Shown here piece after piece: positions 1 to 6,006 of a stretch of DNA of 7,120 nt. Origin of the DNA: an uncultured Lachnospiraceae bacterium (GTDB lineage Bacteria; Bacillota_A; Clostridia; Lachnospirales; Lachnospiraceae); assembly GCA_910588595.1 (NCBI GenBank), contig CAJUQU010000210.1, positions 1 through 7,120 on the forward strand. Reading direction: 5' to 3'. The notes beneath the pieces are model-generated. The model saw only the letters and a list, made by a program, of their open reading frames with translations, was not told where the DNA came from and ran no database searches. Made by a program: the position numbers and the translations under genes. Position 1 is the stretch's first letter. Every line of letters starts with the position of its first letter.

Positions 1-548
1 ATGGTCATAGACCGCCTGTGTTTGTGAGCAATAATCAATCACGTTATATATAGAATACTAAAAATTATTAAAAATATACTTTCTACAAAATACGAAATCC
101 AAATTACTTTACCTCTAACCTGCATTATAGTAATACGTAACCTTTTGGTCAACTTCCTGATACCGCTAATGCATTGATCTGATCAGTTATTTTGTATATT
201 GAATTAATTTTCCTCATACGCTTGCCTGTTCCCTCTCTTCCTTGTTTAAATTTCTCGGTTCTTGGTAACTGACGTATGATTTTAGAAAGGATAAATGCCT
301 TATCCCTTGTGATGCAGAAGGGGGTGCCAAGCTGGATGTCCCGGCTCATGCCGGATGGGATAGGCGACTTATAAGACGCGTCAATAGAGTAGGAGATGTT
401 CTCGACCCTTCAATCTGGGAACAGAGGAAGTGAAAAAGCTGGTCTGTCTCTGCGTTACCACCGCCTTTCTGACGAAAACAGCCGTCTCCCTGGATGGAAA
501 ACGGCTGCTTTACATATTTGTGACTGTACCAAGTATAGCATGGATGCC
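1..548. other. Gene-poor left end with no convincing intact gene
   Basis: No recognisable intact gene is visible here. On the plus strand the first eight codons (ending at TGA 25-27) could be the tail of something outside the window, but this is too short to judge. Positions 30-150 are very AT-rich. A minus-strand frame is open from 409 down to 149; its first ATG (349) has no Shine-Dalgarno sequence and I do not recognise the product. A hairpin CAGCCGT (479-485) / ACGGCTG (501-507) is followed on the minus strand by TTTTC, so it could be a weak minus-strand terminator. The short open frames in several phases suggest degraded sequence rather than a working gene. Confidence 0.4.
149..409 (-). 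other. Unrecognised open frame, possible gene remnant
   Basis: A minus-strand frame runs without a stop from just after an in-frame TGA at 410-412 to its stop at 149-151. Read from the first ATG (349) it gives 66 residues, rich in Lys and Arg (for example the stretch KFKQGREGTGKRMRK). The frame upstream of that ATG is also free of stops and reads like protein (SIDASYKSPIPSG), so the ATG may not be a true start. No ribosome binding site precedes it. I do not recognise a family. It could be the 3' part of a decayed gene, a small hypothetical protein, or chance. Confidence 0.2.
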
Positions 549-722
549 TTTACACCTGGATTCTCGGATTTACGTGACGAGGTGCCCATAAATGCCTGAA
601 ACAAGCCATTCCTCGTCATGTTTATGAAATATTCGATTGTGACGAGGATTTATACTGAAATCCTTATAAATCAAGCTGTTGACAATTTTACCTCGTCACG
701 TTTCCGAGAATCCAGGTTTACA
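549..722. repeat. MITE-like inverted-repeat element flanked by TTTACA
   Basis: Two long arms, 554-583 and 690-717, are inverted copies. Fifteen bases (starting ACCTGGATTCTCGG) pair perfectly, then there is a 3-versus-1 internal loop, then twelve more bases (ACGTGACGAGGT) pair perfectly. TTTACA occurs at both outer borders (549-554 and 717-722), as a target-site duplication would. Inside are two smaller hairpins: CCTCGTCA (611-618) with TGACGAGG (640-647), and GATTTATA (647-654) with TATAAATC (665-672). No transposase is encoded, and the 160-170 base size with terminal inverted repeats fits a miniature mobile element. Alternatives are a structured regulatory RNA or a large REP/BIME-type repeat. 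Whether it is mobile or repeated cannot be seen from one copy. Confidence 0.6.
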
Positions 723-888
723 GGGAAAGAACAGAACCGTGCCAATTTGAAAGTGCAAAGAAATTGCAAGCAAGAAGCAGATCATGATTGTTGTCACTGC
801 TGTCAGCAGGAAAGCAAATTGTATTTTTATATAATTCAATCACCTCTGCGCAACGACCACCACAATGTAAAGTTGGTATTAATAACAT
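718..888 (-). pseudogene. N-terminal remnant of a VOC/PhnB-like protein
   Basis: The frame starts at ATG 886-888, seven bases after a clear GGAGGT ribosome binding site (896-901). Its first 22 or so residues (MLLIPTLHCGGRC, then AEVIELYKN) match the typical opening of PhnB-like vicinal-oxygen-chelate proteins: a beta strand with 'PTLHF-G-C', then the helix 'AIELYKKAF'. After about residue 24 the match is lost, and the frame ends at a TAA (718-720) on the border of the inverted-repeat element. Intact family members are usually about 130-150 residues, and the rest is not found in the 700 bases beyond. I infer a truncated, non-functional gene, probably cut by a deletion or by insertion of the neighbouring element. 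The family call rests on this short N-terminal pattern only. Confidence 0.5.
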
Positions 889-924
889 GTTCATTACCTC
901 CACTGCTTTTGATTGCTTATTTCC

Positions 925-1087
925 TCAACTATATTTTACTGCTTCGCCGAATTCGGACATGAAATGATTCGTTTTCACTTCTTTACCGTCAAAGCTGTCT
1001 TCTTCCGGTATGCAGTGCCAAGGTCAGACTCCGCAAGCCTCACTTTTCCGATCTGCTGCCATACGTCAATTCTTTTCAGTTTGATGT
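925..1087 (-). pseudogene. Frameshifted coding remnant of unknown family
   Basis: Just downstream of the FMN-barrel gene, two minus-strand frames each read like protein and meet near 1030. One reads KRIDVWQQIGKVRLAESD. The next frame continues PWHCIPEEDSFDGKEVK and then NHFMSEFGEAVKYS, ending at TGA 925-927. That stop lies 24 bases before the ribosome binding site of the VOC-like remnant, as in an operon. A single indel would join the two parts into a C-terminal segment of about 50 residues. I do not recognise the family and see no start codon. It could also be chance coding-like sequence. Confidence 0.25.
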
Positions 1088-1525
1088 GACATCTATTTCA
1101 CCTTTCACCGATTCCCAGTCTATAAACAGGCTGTAACGCTGGGTTGTGAAACGAATCACGCAGAAATTAGGATCATCGGGACCAGAAAAATGGTTTGCTA
1201 AGCCCTCGTACCACATCTCCCGGCAAGTTTCCGGATCGGTGCAGACCTCCGCCGTACCAGTGAGGGAAACGTGATAGGTTGGAGAATTCAGGCACACGGC
1301 AGCCTTGCTGTTTTTGCCAAGGCGCACAGGACTTGGAGTGCCCCTTCCTGTGCAGAAAGTGATCCAGCGTATTCCCTCGCTGCGGGAGGGACTGATCGTC
1401 GTAGGCACAGGGGAACCGTCTGGGTCGATCGTGATAAGGGTCCCGAAGCTGTCCTCGTCCTGACGCACGGTGCGTTGAGCTATAATCTCAGCAGCGCGGG
1501 CTAAAATAGTTTCTTTTGTGTTCAT
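1076..1525 (-). CDS. Pyridoxamine 5'-phosphate oxidase-family (FMN-binding split barrel) protein
   Basis: The product is 149 residues, normal for small split-barrel flavoproteins of the general stress protein 26 type (COG3871-like). After an N-terminal helix (about 1-20), the barrel begins at GTLITIDPDGSPVPTT (about 28-43). It continues with WITFCTGRGTPSPVRL (about 54-69) and AAVCLNSPTYHVSLTGTAEV (about 75-94). The segment VSLTGTAEV-x-DPE followed by M-W and GPDDPNF is typical of the family. Members bind FMN or a related cofactor in the cytoplasm and their true substrates are mostly unknown, so true PNPOx activity should not be assumed. The ATG at 1525 has AGGAGG (1533-1538) seven bases upstream. 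The gene stands 358 bases downstream of the broken permease with its own leader, so it is probably not part of the Bce operon. Confidence 0.85.
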   Translation of the reverse strand: MNTKETILARAAEIIAQRTVRQDEDSFGTLITIDPDGSPVPTTISPSRSEGIRWITFCTGRGTPSPVRLGKNSKAAVCLNSPTYHVSLTGTAEVCTDPETCREMWYEGLANHFSGPDDPNFCVIRFTTQRYSLFIDWESVKGEIDVTSN

Positions 1526-1532
1526 ATAAATG

Positions 1533-1538
1533 CCTCCT
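1533..1538 (-). promoter_or_regulatory. Ribosome binding site of the FMN-barrel gene
   Basis: AGGAGG on the minus strand lies seven bases before the ATG at 1525. It fixes that start. Confidence 0.75.
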
Positions 1539-1882
1539 AGTGTGATAGAAATTCAGCAAATACGGTATGCCGTTTTTGATGAAATGGTGTAAACACACCT
1601 TAATCTTTTCTATTACATAATATACAGTATACTATATACAGGAAAGATCGTATTGTATATTTCCGACAGCTATTTCCTTTTTGTAAATCTTCCCGCGCAT
1701 AGAATGTGCAAGTCTCTTTTTTACCTCCAAGGTCAAACTGCTCCCAAATCTTTTGTGATCTTTTAGCACACCTGCATGTCAAGGAACACACAATGCCGCA
1801 ATCTCATAAATATTCTCCGGAATCCTTTACAGCTTCCTCTCCACCATTTTGTCTTGTGCAGCTACCGATGGAGCAACGAATT
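1539..1882. other. Intergenic region with AT-rich palindromes
   Basis: These 344 bases separate the permease stop from the FMN-barrel gene's ribosome binding site, and no credible gene is seen. GGTGT-N4-ACACC (1586-1599) and an AT-rich near-palindrome TATACAGTATACTATATA (1621-1638) lie 60-115 bases upstream of the ATG and could be repressor sites or part of the promoter. A smaller ACGG-TATG-CCGT repeat is at 1562-1573. A TTTACA -35-like hexamer is present on the minus strand near 1588-1593, but no good -10 is spaced to it. No hairpin with a T-tract follows the permease, so I cannot place a terminator for the Bce operon. Confidence 0.4.
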
Positions 1883-2359
1883 TTATTCAGTTACAGATTT
1901 CTGGAACAGTATCCATGTGCTGATGAAATAACATATCAGCAATAGGACGAGAACGCAAATCACAACTCCTACTTGTGTCAGCAAAGCCCCAATACCTATG
2001 TAGGCAGATATTTCTGCAGATATTGTTTCAAAGAAGTACGCAATGATGATGAATGACACAAATGCTGCAACGGCAATCGGTAAACCAAACCATACAGCTA
2101 ATTGCTTCAAAATCAGGAGTTCTGCTTCATGCTGATCTACACCGAGCTTGCGGAGTACACCAAAGCGGTATTTATAATGGGCGGCGTCCAAAAGCTGCTG
2201 CAAAGAAAGAATCGTGAGACAGATAACCATTAAAACAACCGCACTATATACCATTGTCGTCTGTAAGATAAAGTTCCCGGCGATGGAACTGTTGATTTGT
2301 TGTGTACTTGTTCTGATATAGTATTGGACTCCATCTCCATTGTCCGGCATTTCGGGATA
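1883..2359 (-). pseudogene. Detached C-terminal part of the Bce-type ABC permease
   Basis: This is the in-frame continuation of the permease after TAA 2360-2362. It opens with the end of the extracellular domain (YPEMPDNGDGVQYYIRT). Three predicted membrane helices follow, at about residues 28-50, 86-108 and 120-148 counted from the ATG at 2350. Between the first two is the second cytoplasmic coupling segment, YRFGVLRKLGVDQHEA, which in FtsX/BceB-type exporters contacts the ATPase. The ATG at 2350 has no Shine-Dalgarno sequence upstream (the preceding bases are AT-rich), so independent translation is unlikely. The sequence is otherwise well preserved, with a normal stop at 1883-1885, which argues that the nonsense mutation is recent. 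It was probably part of a single protein of about 739 residues. Confidence 0.75.
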
Positions 2360-4102
2360 TTATTGAGCAAAAATATTTTCAAGAAAGACTGCCTCATGAT
2401 ACGATATTGCCACTTCTGTTTTCACATATCGGTTTCGCATAACTGAAAGGAGACTGTCGCAAACGTTATCCGGGAAAACATATATCACGTCAGTGTACGA
2501 ATTGTAAACAGTTTGACCGATCGCTTCTAAATTGTAAGCATTCTCCGCAAGGTTCAGCGTACCTATATCCGTTGCAATCACAGTATGATTACTTAAAAAT
2601 TCATTTCGCTCGTCCTCGGTCGCTATTGTCTTCCATTGCGTTGTAAATTCTCCCTCATTTAAGGAGATCCGTTCATATCCAAGCATTTCCCGCAAAGTGT
2701 TGTAGTCGGAAAGCGATATTGCCACAATGGGAAAATCTAATTTGACCCGTTTATGAAAATCCTCCTGATTGGGCAAGTATAAGTTGAAAGTGCAGTCATA
2801 CGCCACCGCGATATTTTTTTCCTCAAGATAGGAAGTAACAAGTTCGTAATTATCTTCTGGTAAGTCATATATATCGTGCACATTATTGTAGCGTGTATTG
2901 ATTTGAATATCATACATGGAGCGTATATCCAAATACCCCGAAGCCCACCCGGTTAATGCCGGAGCTGCCACAAACAGAAATACAGACAGGACTAATGTCA
3001 GGCAGATCAGCGTCATTGTTTTGGAAGTGGTATTCAGCTTCGAAATGATCTGCCCAAAGAAAAACAGATTGGTTCCCCGATATTTACGGCTGGGGAATTT
3101 TTCTTTCCATTCAAAAAACAGATTACTCGCCAAATAAATAATACAGCAGATCCAGAAAGCTATATCAACAAGCAGGAACATCATATAGCTGTTAAGTGTA
3201 CCTGCGCCACTTGCAAGCATATATGTGCTCTGAATTGCCGGAACACTTGCAGCAAATCCGACATTCACAAGCGAAAGTATGGAGGCAGCAAGGATATATC
3301 GGTTGAAACTCCATTTCCTACGCACAATATACCATACAACGCTTAGAAGAAAAGATGCCGCGGGAGCAATGATATTTCCCAGAAACATGATGTGTACGGG
3401 GATAGGAAAACGAGGGTCGGCATAAAAGTACATTTTCGATATTCCCGTAGCTGCCACAAATATGAGAAAAACAGTATATAACATTGCAATCACCGGCATA
3501 TAGCGGCTTCTATTGATATGTGGATCATTCTGCTTATCTGCATACAGCATATCAATGATCTTTATTTTCCGTATTGTGCGGACATTGAGTAACCCCACAC
3601 CCAAAAGACTTAATGAGAAAAAGCATATTGTCAGAATAACCGTATCCGGAAAAAACGTCCAAGAAAACTTGTAGTCCTGCCCATAGGCAGACAGCAGCAT
3701 ACCTGTGATAAATTGTGAGCAGAATATACCGAAAACAATGCCGATAATGATTGCTACTGCTCCCATTACAAAGGTTTCTGTAAAGAATATCCACGCAACG
3801 ATCTTCTGTTCCATTCCCATGACAGATTGTATGGCGAACTCCTTTTGTTTCCTCCGCAGCATATAGTTGTTCACATAGCGTATCAGGAACAATAACAACA
3901 GGGTTACTGCACAGATCGCCATTTTCAATCCGTCGCCCACTAACGTAAACTCATACGCTGTCCCGACATCGGGATTATAATATCTGCTCGTGATTGACAG
4001 GAACGCATAGAACAGCATGACACAAATTGTCATGGTCACAACATATATCAAATAATCCTTTGCCGAACGCTTTGCATTTCTCAAAACCAATTTAGCATAC
4101 AT
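2360..4102 (-). CDS. Bce-type FtsX-like ABC transporter permease, truncated by an in-frame stop
   Basis: This is the membrane subunit of a peptide-antibiotic detoxification and sensing ABC transporter. The start is taken as ATG 4102: it has AGGAGG (4114-4119) eleven bases upstream, and the product then begins MYAKLVLRNAKRSAKDYLIY, typical of the family. An upstream GTG at 4114 overlaps that ribosome binding site and is less likely. The 580 residues show predicted membrane helices near 17-37, 58-77, 101-131, 151-173, 202-221, 237-260, 268-288, 303-326 and 361-381, with the first coupling helix at about 87-98 (KEFAIQSVMGMEQ). A large extracellular domain begins near 385; in BceB-like proteins this domain takes part in recognising the peptide-lipid target. 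Translation ends at TAA 2360-2362 inside it. The start overlaps the ATPase stop by 11 bases, indicating translational coupling. Without the last three helices the product is probably inactive. Confidence 0.85.
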   Translation of the reverse strand: MYAKLVLRNAKRSAKDYLIYVVTMTICVMLFYAFLSITSRYYNPDVGTAYEFTLVGDGLKMAICAVTLLLLFLIRYVNNYMLRRKQKEFAIQSVMGMEQKIVAWIFFTETFVMGAVAIIIGIVFGIFCSQFITGMLLSAYGQDYKFSWTFFPDTVILTICFFSLSLLGVGLLNVRTIRKIKIIDMLYADKQNDPHINRSRYMPVIAMLYTVFLIFVAATGISKMYFYADPRFPIPVHIMFLGNIIAPAASFLLSVVWYIVRRKWSFNRYILAASILSLVNVGFAASVPAIQSTYMLASGAGTLNSYMMFLLVDIAFWICCIIYLASNLFFEWKEKFPSRKYRGTNLFFFGQIISKLNTTSKTMTLICLTLVLSVFLFVAAPALTGWASGYLDIRSMYDIQINTRYNNVHDIYDLPEDNYELVTSYLEEKNIAVAYDCTFNLYLPNQEDFHKRVKLDFPIVAISLSDYNTLREMLGYERISLNEGEFTTQWKTIATEDERNEFLSNHTVIATDIGTLNLAENAYNLEAIGQTVYNSYTDVIYVFPDNVCDSLLSVMRNRYVKTEVAISYHEAVFLENIFAQ

Positions 4103-4859
4103 CTGTCCGCCCACCTCCTATCATGGTGAGAACGTCCAGGATTTTGTCGAAAAATACTTTCCGTGAATCCTGTCCTTTCAATATTTCGGTAAAGATCACC
4201 CCATCCCGCAGAAACAGGATACGGTTGGCATAGCTGGCTGAGAAGACGTCATGCGTCACCATCAGGATCGTAGCCCCCAGCTGCTCATTGATGCTCTGCA
4301 TGGTACCAAGCAGCATTTGAGAGGAATGACTGTCCAGGGCTCCGGTGGGTTCATCGGCAAGAATCAGCTTGGGCTTGTTGATGATGGCCCTGGCACAGGC
4401 GCAGCGCTGTTTTTGACCGCCGGACACCTGATAAGGAAACTTATCCAAAATATCCGTAATATTAAGGCTTTCCGCCATCTCATGTACTTTGCTGTCAATC
4501 TGCCCTGCAGGCACTTTGTTGATGGTAAGAGCCAGCGCAATATTTTCCGAGATCGTCAGTGTATCCAACAAGTTAAAATCCTGAAAAACAAACCCAAGAT
4601 TTTCCCTGCGGAATCTGGCTGACTCTTTCTCTCTTATTTCTGTCGCATCAACTCCGTCCAGATAAATATGCCCTGCACTGACCGTATCGATCGTAGCGAT
4701 GCAGTTTAACAGCGTCGTCTTGCCTGAGCCGGACGCGCCCATGATGCCGACAAATTCCCCGTTACTTACCGAAAAACTGATGTCGTCAATCGCCTTTGTA
4801 AGATTTCCCTGATTGCCATAATATTTCTGGATATGCTCCAGCCTTAAAACTTCTTTCAT
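4092..4859 (-). CDS. Bce-type ABC transporter ATP-binding protein
   Basis: This is the cytoplasmic ATPase that powers the neighbouring permease (255 residues, the usual size for the BceA/MacB group). From ATG 4859: Walker A GASGSGKT at 41-48, Q-loop Gln at 93 (FVFQDFNLLD), signature VSGGQKQ at 145-151, Walker B LILADEPT at 165-172, D-loop near 173-176 (GALD) and switch His at 203 (VTHD). All key residues are intact. ATG 4859 is chosen because GAGGTG (4867-4872) lies seven bases upstream; a GTG at 4865 would sit too close to that site. The gene follows the operator/promoter at 4914-4980 and overlaps the permease by 11 bases. In this family the transporter removes peptide antibiotics such as bacitracin or lantibiotics from their lipid targets; the actual drug here is unknown. 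Confidence 0.93.
   Translation of the reverse strand: MKEVLRLEHIQKYYGNQGNLTKAIDDISFSVSNGEFVGIMGASGSGKTTLLNCIATIDTVSAGHIYLDGVDATEIREKESARFRRENLGFVFQDFNLLDTLTISENIALALTINKVPAGQIDSKVHEMAESLNITDILDKFPYQVSGGQKQRCACARAIINKPKLILADEPTGALDSHSSQMLLGTMQSINEQLGATILMVTHDVFSASYANRILFLRDGVIFTEILKGQDSRKVFFDKILDVLTMIGGGRTDVC
4112..4119 (-). promoter_or_regulatory. Ribosome binding site deciding the permease start
   Basis: AGGAGGTG on the minus strand lies inside the end of the ATPase gene. It favours ATG 4102 over GTG 4114, because the GTG is part of the site itself. Confidence 0.75.
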
Positions 4860-4866
4860 AATCACT

Positions 4867-4872
4867 CACCTC
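4867..4872 (-). promoter_or_regulatory. Ribosome binding site of the ATPase gene
   Basis: GAGGTG on the minus strand, seven bases before ATG 4859, makes that ATG preferable to the GTG at 4865. Confidence 0.65.
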
Positions 4873-4913
4873 GACCTTATTGCAACGAAACCGGTTACCG
4901 TCTGTACATCTTT

Positions 4914-4942
4914 ATTGTAAGTGAAACTTGCCGCCGTTTGTA
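4914..4942 (-). promoter_or_regulatory. Probable promoter of the transporter genes
   Basis: On the minus strand a -10 box TACAAT (4914-4919) lies exactly 17 bases downstream of a poor -35 hexamer TACAAA (4937-4942). A weak -35 just downstream of an activator site is what an activator-dependent promoter looks like. Transcription would start near 4907, giving a leader of about 48 bases before the ATPase start. The assignment is by inspection only. Confidence 0.5.
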
Positions 4943-4949
4943 TCAGGTT

Positions 4950-4980
4950 TTCTTACAAGATTCTAACAAAAATGTAAGAA
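4950..4980. promoter_or_regulatory. BceR-type operator with three half-sites
   Basis: On the plus strand TTCTAACA (4961-4968) and TGTAAGAA (4973-4980) form an inverted repeat with a 4-base spacer. This fits the TNACA-N4-TGTAA consensus reported for BceR-like regulators. A third half-site, TTCTTACA (4950-4957), is a perfect inverted match to TGTAAGAA and is offset by 11 bases (one helical turn) from TTCTAACA. The cluster ends eight bases upstream of the proposed -35 box of the transporter promoter, the expected place for activation by the regulator encoded at 6003-6671. Confidence 0.7.
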
Positions 4981-4995
4981 GTGCAGGACTTTGGC

Positions 4996-6006
4996 CTACA
5001 CCCGCTCAATAAAATCGTTGATATGAAAGATAAGCCGCAGGGTCGTGCCGCTGCCTTTAGAATCCGCGCAAATCCCAATACCTAATTTATTACATAGACG
5101 TCTGCACAGGTACAGGCCAATGCCGGTGGAATTTTGCAGCACTTTTCTGCCGTTTTGTCCGGTAAAGCCTTTTTCAAAAATGCGCTGCAAATCACCTGCA
5201 TCAATTCCGATACCGTTATCCTCCACACACAGGATAACCTGATTGCCCTGCCGCTCAATATAGAATTGCAGTACCGGCCTCTCTGTCCGGTATTTCACAG
5301 AATTGACAATCATCTGGTTCAGAATAAAGCATAACCACTTCTCGTCAGAGTAGACGGTATCATCTGTTTCCTGCAGGTCAATCCCAACGCCATTTTGCAG
5401 AAGAAGATACTTATTTTCTGCGATTGACTGATGCACCACGTCAAACAGACGGATTTCCCGTACGAAATAGTCTTTTTCTGTGTGTTCGCTCCGGGCGTAG
5501 TACAGCGCCTGTTCTGTATAGCGGTTTACTTTTTCGAGCTGGGTCAATAACTCCTTTGTCACTTGTGAACGGTTATTTTCACAAAGAAGCTTCATTGCGG
5601 TAATCGGCATCTTGATTTCATGTACCCATTGCTCCACGTATTCCTTATATTCTGTCCGTTCCCTTCTGACCTCGTTTACCTGTTCCAGCATAGATTTGCC
5701 CGCCATTCTTAAGAGCTGGCAGTACACCCTGTCATCGGCTCGTTCCGGCTTTCCCATAACCTCGGACAGCAGATAGCGTTCCTCCAACTGCTCTGCAAGA
5801 TCCAGCAGCTTTTCCATCTGCACCTTCCTGTTGTGATAAGATATCACGAGATGGACTGTCAAAATGACAATCCAGATAAGCAGAATGAGAAAAATACTGT
5901 CAAAGCTGTTCGCGGTCACTCTTAAAAATACAGCCAGCCCAATCATGCAGAAACAATTGAGTAACATGACTGGCAACTTTTGTTTCCAGTAAAGTTTGCT
6001 ATTCAT
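4996..6006 (-). CDS. BceS-like intramembrane-sensing histidine kinase
   Basis: The product is 336 residues, typical of the short membrane-sensing kinases of Firmicutes. Two hydrophobic helices (about 11-30 and 36-57) are joined by only a few residues, so there is no extracellular sensor domain. Known relatives detect the antibiotic indirectly, through their partner ABC transporter. The phosphoacceptor is His129 in WVHEIKMPI, the characteristic motif of this group. The ATPase domain has an N box (Asn235 in LNQMIVNSVKY), G1 (Asp263 in VEDNGIGI), an F box (RIFEKGFTG, about 275-283) and G2 (STGIGLYL, about 293-300). All are intact. Its ATG overlaps the regulator's stop as ATGA, indicating translational coupling. 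Because the partner permease is truncated, this kinase may have lost its input. Confidence 0.92.
   Translation of the reverse strand: MNSKLYWKQKLPVMLLNCFCMIGLAVFLRVTANSFDSIFLILLIWIVILTVHLVISYHNRKVQMEKLLDLAEQLEERYLLSEVMGKPERADDRVYCQLLRMAGKSMLEQVNEVRRERTEYKEYVEQWVHEIKMPITAMKLLCENNRSQVTKELLTQLEKVNRYTEQALYYARSEHTEKDYFVREIRLFDVVHQSIAENKYLLLQNGVGIDLQETDDTVYSDEKWLCFILNQMIVNSVKYRTERPVLQFYIERQGNQVILCVEDNGIGIDAGDLQRIFEKGFTGQNGRKVLQNSTGIGLYLCRRLCNKLGIGICADSKGSGTTLRLIFHINDFIERV

Noticed and set aside
479..507. Hairpin CAGCCGT/ACGGCTG as a terminator
   Set aside because: The loop is long (15 bases) and the minus-strand T-run is only four bases. No gene ends properly at it, so it is mentioned only in the region description.
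396..599. Plus-strand open frame of 67 codons
   Set aside because: It has no ribosome binding site, ends inside the left arm of the inverted-repeat element, and shows no recognisable family.
618..962. Plus-strand open frame of 114 codons
   Set aside because: It runs across the inverted-repeat element and antisense to the VOC-like remnant, has no ribosome binding site, and reads as an unstructured mix. Treated as chance.
1600..1791. Minus-strand 63-codon frame between the permease and the FMN-barrel gene
   Set aside because: It starts only from a GTG without a ribosome binding site, its end is AT-rich palindrome sequence, and no family is recognised.
4251..4622. Plus-strand open frame opposite the ATPase gene
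   Set aside because: It is an antisense shadow of a strongly conserved ATPase and has no start signals.
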